This document shows positions 55,345 through 64,000 of a stretch of 64,000 nt of DNA, piece after piece. Within the stretch, counting starts at the first letter, position 1. Every line of letters starts with the position of its first letter. A program made the position numbers and the translations under genes. The stretch lies in the NCBI GenBank assembly GCA_965223435.1, contig CBDCWQ010000021.1:496001-560000 (forward strand), given 5' to 3'. The notes below the pieces were generated by a model. That model did no database searches. It was not told where the DNA came from and saw nothing but the letters and a program-made list of their open reading frames with translations. The stretch is from CBDCWQ01 sp965223435. GTDB taxonomy: Bacteria > Myxococcota > Kuafuiibacteriia > Kuafuiibacteriales > Kuafuiibacteriaceae.

Positions 55345-57513
55345 ATGAATCTTATGCTCAAGAATTACGATGCGGTGGCACTAAACCGCCTAAGGCTCCT
55401 CCATCTGGGCCATCACCCGGATGTCGTTCTCGCTATCGCCGTGGCGTTGGTGCTTGGCGTAATGATTCTCCCGTTGCCAGGACCGCTTCTTGATATTTTC
55501 TTGGCAATGAATTTCGTTGGAGCAGCGTTCATTCTCATCAGCGTACTGGTTTCGGAGCGGTCGTTGGCGCTTTCGGCATTCCCATCTCTATTACTGCTCA
55601 TGACGCTCTATCGTTTGGCTCTTAACGTTGCGACAACGCGAATGATTCTTAGCGATGGGCAAGCCGGTGATATCGTAAGGGCCTTTGGTCAGTTCGTGGT
55701 GAGGGGCGACGTAGTGGTCGGGTTGGTGATGTTCGTGGTCATCACCTTGGTGCAATTCTTGGTGATTGCAAAAGGATCGGAACGGGTCGCTGAAGTCGGC
55801 GCGCGTTTTGCGTTGGACGCCATGCCTGGCAAGCAGATGTCCATTGACGCGGCCCTTCGCTCGGGAAGCATACCGGAGGACGAAGCAGCGCGTAGACGAG
55901 ACGAGGTCGAGCTCGAATCCCAATATTACGGTGCAATGGACGGGGCCATGAAGTTCATTAGGGGAGACGCCATTGCGGGGTTGATCATTACGGCGCTCAA
56001 TTTGGTGGTGGGTTTGGGGCTTGGGGTCCTTCGCCAAGACTTGCCGCTTGCGGGTGCGGCGGAGATCTATTCGGTGCTGACGGTTGGGGATGGTTTGGTC
56101 TCTCAAATTCCGGCTCTTTTTCTTACCCTGGCTGCCGGATTGACCACGACGCGGGTCGGTTCGGGCCGCAGGCGGGCATCCCTTGGCGACACCCTGAGGC
56201 TTGAGCTCACCGGTCGGGCAAAAATCATGTTCCTGAGTGCCGGACTGGCGAGCGCGTTGGCGTTGGTACCTGGTTTGCCTATTGTTCCGTTTGGCGTCAT
56301 CGCCGGTGCGCTCACTTTGGGGGGATATCTCGCCTCAGAGCGGCAAAAGAGAACGGATAAGACAAAGGACGACCAAGAACTTGAGCTCAAGAAGAAGGTG
56401 CAAGATGCCAGTTCACAAGCAGCGCTTGTGGATCGGCTTGCCCCGTCAGTGGCGCCGATTGCCATAGACCTCGATCCTTTGCTTTCTCAGCGCATTCGCG
56501 AGGAAAGTGAATCAGGAGACCAGAGCCAAGACCTCGTTCGTACCTTGATCCCCAACCTCCGAGATGCGTTGTACTTAGACTCTGGGGTTCGGCTCCCCGG
56601 CTTGCGAGTTCAAAGTGACGTTCAGGGTCTTACGCCCCATAGTTTCGTTCTTCGCGTTCGCAATGTACCTATTTTCCAGGCCCAGATTCCCCCCGGCAAG
56701 GTCCTTGCGGTTGACTCCAAAACGGCGGTTCAGCGACTGGGCGTTGCGGATGCTGAGCCGACTGCGCATCCCGCCCATGGTGGTCAGGCGGTTTTCGTGC
56801 CTGAAGTCCAAGCCAGGGTCCTGAAAGCCGGAGGGGTGGTGATCTGGGGCCCTTCGGGCATGATTGCTCTCTATGCGGCTCGAACGCTCCGGCCACACTT
56901 AAGTTCGTTTGTAGGGCTTCACGAGACGAGTGAGTTTCTAGAGAAGCTTGAACCGATCTACCCTACTTTGGTCAAAGAAGTGGTGCCGAAGGTCGTGACG
57001 GTTTCCCAGCTGTCCGAGATCCTGCGTCGACTTGTGGACGAAGAGGTCTCTATTAGGGACTTGAAGACCATTTTGGAGTGTCTCGCAAATAGAGGGATCG
57101 ATGAGCAGGACAGCGTGCGTCTCACCGAAGCCGTAAGGGAGGCCCTATCTCTTCAAATCGCTCATCACTATTCCGGGATGAGCAAGCGACTTTCAGTGGT
57201 GTTACTTGACCCGGTGGTTGAGGACACAATACGGTCTGCCATTACACATGTGACCCGTGGCAGCTATTTAGCCCTTGAGGCCGATATTCGCCGATCCATT
57301 CTAGACAGCGTACAAGAGGTCATTCAACCGGTTGCGGAGGCTGGTGTACGCCCTGTTATTTTGACCAATGTGGAGATCCGGCGTTACGTTCGCAAGCTGA
57401 TCGATTCAGAGTTTTTCGGTGTACCGGTCCTATCTTTCGAAGAGCTACCCGGTGACCTCGCGATTCAGCCGGTTGGGCGCATCGACCTCGAAGATCTAAA
57501 GGCTGCAGCCTAA
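55345..57513 (+). CDS. sctV: Type III secretion export gate SctV
   Basis: 722 residues from ATG 55345 (AGAGGGA upstream). The N-terminal half has the expected membrane helices (ALVLGVMILPLPGPLLDIF, MFVVITLVQFLVI and others). The FHIPEP-family signature RVAEVGARFALDAMPGKQ with MSIDA follows (about 148-170), and then the cytoplasmic domain with conserved VEDTIRSA and GVPVLSFEELP near the end. Length and features match SctV/FlhA. The lack of any flagellar gene nearby, and the TPR chaperone and unknown secreted-type proteins in the divergent operon, favour a non-flagellar type III system. No other core export gene is in the window, which is unusual since sctV is normally next to sctU/R/S/T. Confidence 0.92.
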   Translation: MNLMLKNYDAVALNRLRLLHLGHHPDVVLAIAVALVLGVMILPLPGPLLDIFLAMNFVGAAFILISVLVSERSLALSAFPSLLLLMTLYRLALNVATTRMILSDGQAGDIVRAFGQFVVRGDVVVGLVMFVVITLVQFLVIAKGSERVAEVGARFALDAMPGKQMSIDAALRSGSIPEDEAARRRDEVELESQYYGAMDGAMKFIRGDAIAGLIITALNLVVGLGLGVLRQDLPLAGAAEIYSVLTVGDGLVSQIPALFLTLAAGLTTTRVGSGRRRASLGDTLRLELTGRAKIMFLSAGLASALALVPGLPIVPFGVIAGALTLGGYLASERQKRTDKTKDDQELELKKKVQDASSQAALVDRLAPSVAPIAIDLDPLLSQRIREESESGDQSQDLVRTLIPNLRDALYLDSGVRLPGLRVQSDVQGLTPHSFVLRVRNVPIFQAQIPPGKVLAVDSKTAVQRLGVADAEPTAHPAHGGQAVFVPEVQARVLKAGGVVIWGPSGMIALYAARTLRPHLSSFVGLHETSEFLEKLEPIYPTLVKEVVPKVVTVSQLSEILRRLVDEEVSIRDLKTILECLANRGIDEQDSVRLTEAVREALSLQIAHHYSGMSKRLSVVLLDPVVEDTIRSAITHVTRGSYLALEADIRRSILDSVQEVIQPVAEAGVRPVILTNVEIRRYVRKLIDSEFFGVPVLSFEELPGDLAIQPVGRIDLEDLKAAA

Positions 57514-57518
57514 TACGC

Positions 57519-57543
57519 CTTGCCGGACCGAACTTCTGGCAAG
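57519..57543 (+). terminator. Hairpin behind sctV
   Basis: 9-bp stem with one G-T pair, CTTGCCGGA / TCTGGCAAG type, loop of 7 bases, 6 bp after the sctV stop. No T-run follows, so only a tentative terminator. Confidence 0.4.
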
Positions 57544-57652
57544 AAGTACTACTAGAACTAGAGCATGCGTCATAGCCTCTCGCGGTCTTCGGGCAGCACC
57601 TTTGTGTCAGCCTAGGTTCGTTCTGCTTGAGTAGGGGGGCGTGCCGGGGTAC

Positions 57653-58579
57653 ATGGGCGGCGAAGGGGGCACCGTGGATCTGGAGCGTTGGGATCGAAAA
57701 AAGAGATGGGGGGTTGTCCTCGGGGCGTTGGGGGCGTTTTTGGGGCCGTCTTCTTTGGTTGCGTCAACGGATCACGCGGCGAGTGCAACGCTTCAGCCTC
57801 TGTGTCATTGGGGGGATACGGTCCTGTTTTTCGTTCATGCTCAGGGGCCCTATGTGGGTTGGCCCCCGCCTCCCACATGGAGTTTGGGGCGCTTGGACGC
57901 GCGTACTGGGAAGTGGAAAATCCGGTCCATAGGGGAGTCGAAAGCGGTCACAACAATGCGGGACGAGATGGTGGCTCGCGAAGCTTCTTGTTTGCCAAGA
58001 GCGCTGGCATCAACTTCGTGGGTTGCGCGTTCGGCAGCCTATTTGGTTATCAAGGGTACTTTGGTAGTTGATGTTTACGGCAAGCGTCGCAAGGTTGCTG
58101 TGGTGCGTTCTTTTCGAAATACGGTACACGAAACCAAAGCGGTCCCAGGTGTTTTCAATAACGCTGCGGTCTATCCGTACGACGAAATCAAACTCAGGAC
58201 TCGCACAGTTTTGCTGCTTCCCGTGGAGTGGTCGGCCAACGGCGAAGTGACCACCTTCTACTATTCACTTCGGACCGATGTTCTGGCTCGGGCGAAGGCG
58301 CGTGCTTTCAACGCGGCTGGGCTGGAGTTTCATGGACGGGGTGCTTACGAGCAATCCGGGGCTCTTTTTGAAGAGGCGTTGTCCCAGGATCGCAACCATC
58401 CCAAGGCCGCTTATAATCTCGCCTGTTCTTGGGCCCGGCGGAAGAACGCAACGAAGGCCGTCGAGATTCTCCAGCAGATCCCCGGGGCCGACCTTCAAAA
58501 GAGGGTCTCAAGGGATCGGGATTTTGATGCCATCCGAAATCATCCGGACTATCGTCGTTTTATCAAGTCGCGACCTTGA
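57653..58579 (+). CDS. Exported TPR protein
   Basis: About 308 residues. A short basic N-terminus and hydrophobic stretch (WGVVLGALGAFLGPSSLVA) look like a signal or anchor. The middle is beta-rich (YLVIKGTLVVDVYGKRRKVAVV). The C-terminus holds about two TPR units (AAGLEFHGRGAYEQSGALFEEAL, PKAAYNLACSWARRKNATKAVEIL) and ends DAIRNHPDYRRF, a common TPR-family tail. A GTG 12 bp upstream is an alternative start. No known name; it may follow sctV transcriptionally. Confidence 0.7.
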   Translation: MGGEGGTVDLERWDRKKRWGVVLGALGAFLGPSSLVASTDHAASATLQPLCHWGDTVLFFVHAQGPYVGWPPPPTWSLGRLDARTGKWKIRSIGESKAVTTMRDEMVAREASCLPRALASTSWVARSAAYLVIKGTLVVDVYGKRRKVAVVRSFRNTVHETKAVPGVFNNAAVYPYDEIKLRTRTVLLLPVEWSANGEVTTFYYSLRTDVLARAKARAFNAAGLEFHGRGAYEQSGALFEEALSQDRNHPKAAYNLACSWARRKNATKAVEILQQIPGADLQKRVSRDRDFDAIRNHPDYRRFIKSRP

Positions 58580-58993
58580 CTCAACAGGAACGCGCAAGTT
58601 CGAAGCCAGGCGCCAGTCCCCTGAGTCCGTGATTCCTTGCACAATTCGCTGGCGCTTTTCACCCCAGCTCGCCGAACCGCCTTCGGCTCAAAATGCTTAC
58701 ATATTAAGTATATGCGCGCATTTTGTTCGACGACCTGGGACGAAAAATCGCCGACCGACTGATGCAAGGGATCACGGATTCAGGGGACTAGGAAAAAGCG
58801 GGGCCCGAGGCGTCAAGGGCGCGTATACGGAAGTATGTGAGCCGGGACCGCAGGGTCCAACGCCGCATCGTGCCGGGATCCGGACTCGTGTGTTTCGGTC
58901 TAGCCGGCAGCGGGCGCAGTAAGCCGGGGGAGGTTGCCCGGGTGGGGGCACAGCGTGCTTTCCGTCTCAGCCCGATCCGGGGGCTTTTCGGGA
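58580..58993. other. Intergenic region
   Basis: 414 bp without a supported gene. It is GC-rich, with palindromic TTCGAA near the left end and several short complementary runs at 58880-58990, near the 3' end of the opposite-strand gene. I looked for tRNA, SRP and RNase P signatures and found none. Confidence 0.4.
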
Positions 58994-59431
58994 TTACGAC
59001 TTGGTCTTTTTGGCTGTGCGCCGGGTCTTCATGCGTTCTTCAACCGCTCGTTTGGCCGCTGTAGACCATCGTTTTTTGGCCGTACGTGTTTTTGAGGCTT
59101 TTTTTGCGGGGGGGGATGCTTTTGGATCTGAACGTTTCGAAGTGGTGGATGACGTGCGCTTGCGTTTTTTGGGACGGGCCTTTTGGGCGGTCTTTTTTGG
59201 GGGAGCGGCCGGTGTTTTGGCTTTTTTGTCTACGCTCTTGGTCTTCGTGGGTTTGGTCTTTTTTTTGCTCGAAGAAGCTGTGGCTTTGGGGGCGTCTTCT
59301 GAGGCGGTCGCAGCCTGGAGGAGTTCGAGTGTTTCTTCAAGAACCTTGATCTTTTCGTTGAGTTCTTCTCGCTCGCTTTTCATGGATTCGAGCGCCAGCC
59401 GGAGCTCGCGGATGACCGTTTTGGGGACCAT
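58994..59431 (-). CDS. Histone H1-like Lys/Ala/Pro-rich protein
   Basis: 145 residues if started at ATG 59431, which gives VIRELRLALESMKSEREELNEKIK, a coiled-coil of about 45 residues. The remaining 95 residues are almost only Lys, Ala, Pro, Ser, Thr and Arg (e.g. KKRKRTSSTTSKRSDPKAS), like histone H1-type tails found in some delta-proteobacteria. It probably binds DNA or RNA non-specifically. A longer frame upstream overlaps the aat start and lacks a ribosome binding site, so I use the internal ATG; no clear ribosome binding site precedes that one either. Confidence 0.68.
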   Translation of the reverse strand: MVPKTVIRELRLALESMKSEREELNEKIKVLEETLELLQAATASEDAPKATASSSKKKTKPTKTKSVDKKAKTPAAPPKKTAQKARPKKRKRTSSTTSKRSDPKASPPAKKASKTRTAKKRWSTAAKRAVEERMKTRRTAKKTKS

Positions 59432-59539
59432 GGTGACGGGTGTGGCACGAAATGTTGCCCCCGGCAAGGACGTGGTTGGCGCCGAGGGGTGGGTGCCGCC
59501 TGGTACACCCGGGGGCTTTGGTGCGATATAGTGGTTTGA

Positions 59540-60205
59540 GTGGTCTCGTACCTGACAGGAGAACTCTGGTTTCCATCCCCTCATCGGGCCAATCGGGACG
59601 GCGTTGTCGCGATTGGGGGTGATCTCTCGGTGGAGCGCCTCTTGCTCGCATATCGGAACGGTATTTTCCCGTGGCCCATTTTTGAACGCTATCCGATGGT
59701 TTGGTTTTCACCGGATCCGAGAGCCATTCTCGAGTTGGACGCGCTTCACGTATCCCGAAGTCTCAGGAAAGAAATTCGGAAGGGGCGGCACCAGACGACC
59801 TTCAATCGGTGCTTTCGAGAGGTGATCGAGAAGTGCGCCCTAAGAACCCCTCAGAGGGGTTCGACGTGGATTACGCCTGAGCTTCGGGAAGCCTATGTGG
59901 AGCTCCACCGCCATGGTCACGCGCATTCCGTTGAGTGTTGGCTCGACGACGAGCTCGTCGGGGGACTTTATGGCGTCCAGGTTGGGGCTGCCTTTGCCGG
60001 CGAATCGATGTTCTCGCGGTCAAGCAATGCGTCCAAGATTGCGCTTGTGGCCTTGGTGGAGCGGTTGGTGGAACGGCGATTCGAACTTTTAGATATTCAA
60101 CAACATACGCCGCACCTTGCGAGTATGGGTGCGGTTGAAATACCTCGGCAGGTGTATTTAGGGCGGCTCGCGCGCGCCGCTGGCAAGACCAGAAACTTTC
60201 TTTAG
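59540..60205 (+). CDS. aat: Leucyl/phenylalanyl-tRNA--protein transferase
   Basis: 221 residues, starting GTG. The enzyme moves Leu or Phe from tRNA to proteins with N-terminal Lys/Arg, marking them for ClpS/ClpAP. Family motifs are all there: GGDLSVERLLLAYRNGIFPW, WFSPDPRAIL, GAAFAGESMFS and DIQQHTPHLASMGA. Length is normal. It is divergent from the histone-like gene, with about 108 bp between, and precedes recA by about 250 bp. Confidence 0.95.
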   Translation: MVSYLTGELWFPSPHRANRDGVVAIGGDLSVERLLLAYRNGIFPWPIFERYPMVWFSPDPRAILELDALHVSRSLRKEIRKGRHQTTFNRCFREVIEKCALRTPQRGSTWITPELREAYVELHRHGHAHSVECWLDDELVGGLYGVQVGAAFAGESMFSRSSNASKIALVALVERLVERRFELLDIQQHTPHLASMGAVEIPRQVYLGRLARAAGKTRNFL

Positions 60206-60457
60206 GGTCGTCAAAGAGTCCGAATACCGGAACGCTTGGTCCGAAAAGCGCACTCATGCGGAGCGTTCGCCCAAAGAGTGACCCCAGTTGGGGCGGCACG
60301 GGGCTTGCTTCATGGAGGCGCCATATCGGCCGATGGGACCACGGGTCGGGTCGTGATACCTCGGCTCACTTGCGTTGCTCCGAACGAGCCCCTTGGCCGG
60401 TTTCAAAACAAGTGAGCCAAGGGACCAATCGGCCTCGGCGGCAAAGAAGGGCAAGTG

Positions 60458-61633
60458 ATGGCATTCCAAGACAAGATGAAAAGCATCAAAACCGCGATGA
60501 AAGAAATCCACAAACAGTTCGGTCGGGGGGCCATCATGATGCTCGGTGGTGAGGAGGGCGCGCCCAACGAGCAGATTTCGGTCATTTCCACCGGTTCTTT
60601 GGGGTTGGACCGAGCGCTTGGGATGGGCGGATTTCCTCGCGGGCGCATCAGTGAGATTTATGGGCCCGAATCATCGGGTAAGACAACACTGGCCCTACAG
60701 GCCATTGCTTCGGTTCAATCCGAGGGCGGCGTGGCCGCTTTTGTGGATGCCGAACACGCACTCGATCCTCGGTATGCAAGAAATCTTGGAATCAAGCTCG
60801 AGCAGCTTCTTGTCTCTCAACCCGACCATGGCGAACAGGCCTTGGAGATCGTGGAGACGCTTATCAGAAGCGGCGCTGTCGATCTTGTGGTGGTTGACTC
60901 CGTCGCGGCCCTCGTACCCAAGTCGGAGATCGAAGGCGATATGGGTGATAGCCACATGGGTCTTCAAGCGCGCCTCATGTCACAGGCAATGCGCAAGTTA
61001 ACCGGACATGCCGCCCGAACGCGGTCGAGTCTTATTTTCATCAATCAGACGCGGCAGAAGATTGGGGTCACTTTTGGTTCACCGGAAACGACGACCGGGG
61101 GCAATGCGCTTAAGTTTTACGCCTCTGTTCGACTGGATATTCGGCGGATCGGCGCCGTGAAAGACGGGGAGAAAATCGTAGGCAATCAAGTTCGGGTCAA
61201 GGTCGTAAAAAACAAGATGGCTCCACCATTTCGAGATACGACATTTGAGATCATGTATGGCCAAGGTGTGTCTTTGGCTGGCGAACTTCTTGAAATGGGA
61301 ATGGCACAGTCCTTTGTCGAAAAGTCTGGTGCTTGGTATTCGATGAAGGGTGTGCAGCTCGGGCAGGGGCGAGAGCGGGCGCGATCGTGGCTTCTTGGGC
61401 GGCCGAAGCTTATGCGAGGGCTAAGAGACATTCTGTTGCGCGGCGATGCGAGTCTAGATGCGCTTGGCGACCCGAAAACCTGGTCGGCTGAAGCCGATGA
61501 CACCTCTTCGCCACCGATTCGTGTAGAAAAATCAACCCTCGCTACGGGTTCGAAGGCCGACGAGATTCAAAAACCGCAAACTTCAGAGTCCATAGGTCGA
61601 ACGTTGCGTAAACCAAGGGCCAGCAATGGATAG
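60458..61633 (+). CDS. recA: RecA recombinase
   Basis: 391 residues from ATG 60458 with AAGAAGG upstream; an in-frame GTG one codon earlier is possible. Walker A GPESSGKTT, Walker B LVVVDSVAAL, the L1/L2 loops (SEIEGDMGDSHMG; INQTRQKIGVTFGSPETTTG) and KVVKNKMAPPF are intact. It catalyses strand exchange and LexA cleavage. The C-terminal tail is about 40 residues longer than in E. coli and Lys/Ser/Thr-rich rather than acidic. I see no clear LexA box in the 250 bp upstream. It runs convergently into the VWA gene, 8 bp apart. Confidence 0.97.
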   Translation: MAFQDKMKSIKTAMKEIHKQFGRGAIMMLGGEEGAPNEQISVISTGSLGLDRALGMGGFPRGRISEIYGPESSGKTTLALQAIASVQSEGGVAAFVDAEHALDPRYARNLGIKLEQLLVSQPDHGEQALEIVETLIRSGAVDLVVVDSVAALVPKSEIEGDMGDSHMGLQARLMSQAMRKLTGHAARTRSSLIFINQTRQKIGVTFGSPETTTGGNALKFYASVRLDIRRIGAVKDGEKIVGNQVRVKVVKNKMAPPFRDTTFEIMYGQGVSLAGELLEMGMAQSFVEKSGAWYSMKGVQLGQGRERARSWLLGRPKLMRGLRDILLRGDASLDALGDPKTWSAEADDTSSPPIRVEKSTLATGSKADEIQKPQTSESIGRTLRKPRASNG

Positions 61634-61641
61634 AGCGCGTG

Positions 61642-63519
61642 TTATCTTGCGCCCATCAGTTGCGATTCGCCGGAGATGCGTGCGGCTTTTTTCATGAGGC
61701 TCAAGAACTCTGCCCGGTCTGGGTGATGCCATGGATTGGTGTCAGACACCATGGAGATGACCCGGCGATAGGTCCAGCCCTCGGCATAGGGGCTGTTTCG
61801 CAGGAGCTCGGCGCCACCGAGGACTGCGGTCGCAAACCGAAAGTCTTCAGCTGCGCGGTGAAAGGGGCGCTGCACGAGGGCGAGGGGTACGTCGAGAGAA
61901 GTCTCTTTGGCGCGTTGGTGGCCAGGTTTTTTGGCCCGTACGCGAACGGTGGCGACGGGGCCTCGAGGTTTGGGCTTGAGGGTGATTTCGTAGAGGGCGG
62001 TGACTTGGTGTCCGGCGCCGATTTCCCCGGCGTCCACTCGGTCATTCCGAAAGTCGTGGTCGGCAACGTCGCGGTTTTCATAGCCGACAAGACGGTAGGC
62101 ATGTACGGCGCCTTCATGAAAGTCGACTTGAATTTTAACGTCTTGGGCCACGTCTTGGACCATTTTTGTGAAGTCTCGGTCGAATACCCGCTCGGCTTGG
62201 CGCATGCTATCGATGTAGTAGTAGTTGCCATTTCCTCGATTGGCGAGGCGTTCCATCATCACGTCCTGGTAGTTGCCATCACCAAATCCAATGGTAGAAA
62301 GCGTCACCCCTTCTTTCACGTAGCCCTGAATGCTTCGTAGGATTTGATCCGGGCTGCTTGCGCCAATGTTTGCGTCCCCATCCGAACAGACGATGATTCG
62401 GGTGTTGCTGTTCTTGCTCAACATTTGGGTTGCTTGCCGGTATGCCAATTCAAGGCCAGAGGCCATCGCGGTTCCGCCTCCGGTCTCGAGCCCATCGATC
62501 GCCGCGTTGATTCGGTTTTTGTAGCGTCCGGACGTGGGCGCCAATACACGGCGGACGCCGCCGGCGTAGGTCGTGATGGCAACCTTGTCTTGGTGTCGAA
62601 GCTTTCCGACTGCGAGTTTGAGCGCACGTTTGGTCAGCCCAAGCTTGTCTTGGCTGGTCATGGAGCAGCTGGTATCGACCAAAAACACCAAGTTTGTGGG
62701 CAAGCGGTTGCGATCGGACACCTGCTTGGCTTGAATACCGACTCGCAGAATATGTTTTTGGCCGTCGACCGGAGACGCTGCGCCGTCCGCTTCAATCGAG
62801 AACAGGGCGCTTCGATCTTCGGGCGCCCTATAACCGTACCGGAAGTAGTTGAGGAACTCTTCGACGCGAACCAAGCTCGGGGTCGGCGCCCTCCCCGCTA
62901 TCAAGGTCCGGCGGGCTATCGAATAGGCTGCAGTGTCAACGTCGACCGCGAATGTAGAAAGCGCGTCGTTTTGCACCAGGGTGTCCGGAGAAATTTCGGC
63001 GTCGATTCGCCCCGAAAAGACCCCATCGCCACGTCCCATCGCCGGGGCGTCCGCCTCGCGCTTTTCACCATAGGACCCACGGTTGCGCCTGGACGGTGCT
63101 TGTCTTTTTTTGGCTCTCTTGACACTTTTCGTGACTCCTGAAGCCCCGAGAAGCGCCGCCCCGCCGCCTCCCGCTGGGTGTGCGACCGACGGCACTTGGC
63201 GTGCGCCGTGGGTCGACGTTGAATCGCGGCCCGCTGGCGCTGTTTGGTCGGCTACATACCCTCGTTTTGTTTCGAGCCGAGCCGACGGGCGCGGTTTCTT
63301 GGTCGGAATGGGTGCCGCTGCCGCACTTTGAGATTCAGCATCCGCCATCTCCGACTGGACAACGACGGGACTCTCCTTGCCAGCGGGCTGGACTTCCATC
63401 TTGCTGTAGGGTGCGCTCGACTCACACCCCGAGGTGGCCAAAAGCAGGGAAAGTGAAGTGAATCCAAGCGATTGGACTAGATGACGATGGGTTCTTTGGG
63501 GGTGTTTTGCTTTTCTCAT
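61642..63519 (-). CDS. VWA-domain lipoprotein (YfbK-like)
   Basis: 625 residues with a lipoprotein signal (SLSLLLATSGC|ESS, Cys32), then about 150 disordered basic residues. A YfbK/VWA N-terminal domain follows (FAVDVDTAAYSIARR, VRVEEFLNYFRYGY), then the VWA domain with MIDAS motif DTSCSM (about 282) and ETGGGTAM, CSDGDAN, and a C-terminal DUF3520-like part (GAGHQVTALYEI). Such proteins are exported and bind a metal ion, but their partners are unknown. Confidence 0.87.
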   Translation of the reverse strand: MRKAKHPQRTHRHLVQSLGFTSLSLLLATSGCESSAPYSKMEVQPAGKESPVVVQSEMADAESQSAAAAPIPTKKPRPSARLETKRGYVADQTAPAGRDSTSTHGARQVPSVAHPAGGGGAALLGASGVTKSVKRAKKRQAPSRRNRGSYGEKREADAPAMGRGDGVFSGRIDAEISPDTLVQNDALSTFAVDVDTAAYSIARRTLIAGRAPTPSLVRVEEFLNYFRYGYRAPEDRSALFSIEADGAASPVDGQKHILRVGIQAKQVSDRNRLPTNLVFLVDTSCSMTSQDKLGLTKRALKLAVGKLRHQDKVAITTYAGGVRRVLAPTSGRYKNRINAAIDGLETGGGTAMASGLELAYRQATQMLSKNSNTRIIVCSDGDANIGASSPDQILRSIQGYVKEGVTLSTIGFGDGNYQDVMMERLANRGNGNYYYIDSMRQAERVFDRDFTKMVQDVAQDVKIQVDFHEGAVHAYRLVGYENRDVADHDFRNDRVDAGEIGAGHQVTALYEITLKPKPRGPVATVRVRAKKPGHQRAKETSLDVPLALVQRPFHRAAEDFRFATAVLGGAELLRNSPYAEGWTYRRVISMVSDTNPWHHPDRAEFLSLMKKAARISGESQLMGAR

Positions 63520-63748
63520 GCATGCCCAAACGGATGTCCTTGCCGAAAGTTTTTCCTCAATCCGAAAAAAGGGAAGCGCATAAACCCCTACACCGGCCTT
63601 TCGCGCGACGCCCTTGGGCTACGCCGATGGACGCAACGCCTAGATCGTAGCGTCGCGAACCGCTCGAACGGGTCTGACGCCGTGGCGGCTGCCATTCTTG
63701 CCGCGCGGACGGGTGACAGCCCACGGGTACTTTGGCACGGTGTTGCGC

Positions 63749-64000
63749 GTGAAGGGCACGGTCTTCGATAGCGGGTGGGCAAGCGTTCTCCGGTCGGGCT
63801 CGCGGTGCAGCTGTTGGGTTGTCTTTGGGCTGGTTGCGGGTCTCGGTGGTTGCAAAAAAGCGGTGCCCACCCATTCGGCGAAAGCGAAAAAGAATATGCA
63901 CGCAAAATACACGGGACGCGTACTGCCTGGAGTAGAGGCCTTTTCATCGGAATTGAGCGACGCGCTCTTTAAGGCGCTGGCCGATCAGGGCCCCGGGTAT
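63749..64000 (+). CDS. Lipoprotein, N-terminal part (runs off right edge)
   Basis: The plus-strand frame stays open to the edge. A hydrophobic run VVFGLVAGLGGC|KK gives a lipobox, and the following 45 residues (THSAKAKKNMHAKY; GVEAFSSELSDALFKAL) are polar and helical. The start is uncertain: GTG 63749 is one option and no ATG is in frame upstream of the signal. The segment ending LADQGPGY resembles what precedes a DUF255/thioredoxin-like domain in some exported proteins, but that is a guess. Confidence 0.5.
   Translation, partial: MKGTVFDSGWASVLRSGSRCSCWVVFGLVAGLGGCKKAVPTHSAKAKKNMHAKYTGRVLPGVEAFSSELSDALFKALADQGPGY

Noticed and set aside
58585..58625. tRNA-like TTCGAA motif
   Set aside because: No T-arm stem can be formed around it, and there is no acceptor or anticodon stem; TTCGAA is just a palindrome.
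58800..58990. Possible SRP or RNase P RNA in a GC-rich intergenic region
   Set aside because: Lacks the SRP GGAAGGAAGCAGCC-type apical motif and the RNase P GAGGAAAGTC-type motif; only short complementary runs.
59001..59531. Plus-strand open frame across the Lys-rich gene
   Set aside because: Antisense of a low-complexity Lys/Ala sequence, giving Phe/Leu/Val runs; no real features.
1..64000. CRISPR arrays
   Set aside because: Read through for regularly spaced repeats; the only tandem repeat seen is the in-frame 33-bp duplication at 23053.

Overview
The window looks like a chromosomal segment from a delta-proteobacterial type organism (Myxococcota / Bradymonadota-like). The assignment rests on gene content: a Ser/Thr kinase with a TolB-like and TPR tail, an FHA-type sigma-54 activator, large RHS/YD proteins, PilZ, a type III export gate (SctV), an Aat transferase next to recA, and many very long secreted proteins. 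It is moderately GC-rich. I found no rRNA, tRNA or CRISPR.

Layout. 1-3.6 kb: a GAF-domain protein running off the left edge, a Ser/Thr kinase and a PilZ protein. 3.9-6.7 kb: a secreted glycosidase-like protein with two LamG modules. 6.8-10.6 kb: a mobile-element nest. A two-gene serine-recombinase element sits inside an IS91-like transposase gene, bounded by a 13-bp near-perfect direct repeat; removing one repeat copy plus the element restores the transposase frame. A second, inverted IS91-like fragment abuts it. 11.3-18.3 kb: a teneurin-like RHS lipoprotein (FnIII, NHL, YD shell, Hint, nucleotidyltransferase-like tip) with a candidate immunity gene. 18.6-20.8 kb: another decayed IS91-like transposase with foreign gene fragments. 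21-28.4 kb: an SpvB/FG-GAP/YD lipoprotein ending in an alpha/beta-hydrolase-like domain. 28.5-41.2 kb: a minus-strand run of secreted proteins: a subtilase-like protein, a frame-broken paralogue, a 1994-aa protein with an HExxH motif, and a PKD protein.

41.8-45.4 kb: a tightly overlapping five-gene minus-strand operon encoding a PF14907-like nucleotidyltransferase, a small twin-arginine, His-rich peptide, a PqqD-like protein, an HprK-like kinase, and a PRMT-like methyltransferase fused to a PqqD-like domain. It resembles RiPP tailoring sets but has no cyclase or protease in view. A tyrosine autokinase for polysaccharide export is divergent from it. 48.2-57.5 kb: an FHA sigma-54 activator with a good -24/-12 site, then a minus-strand operon of unfamiliar secreted-type proteins ending in an SycD-like TPR chaperone, divergent from a complete SctV gene. 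This is probably a type III secretion substrate/translocator island. 57.6-64 kb: a TPR protein, a histone H1-like Lys-rich protein, aat, recA, a VWA lipoprotein, and the start of a lipoprotein at the right edge.

The two best candidates for something undescribed are the 41.8-45.4 kb peptide-modification operon and the 49.7-57.5 kb type III-associated island with a new duplicated domain. The recombinase element with its mapped insertion site is the cleanest sequence-level result.
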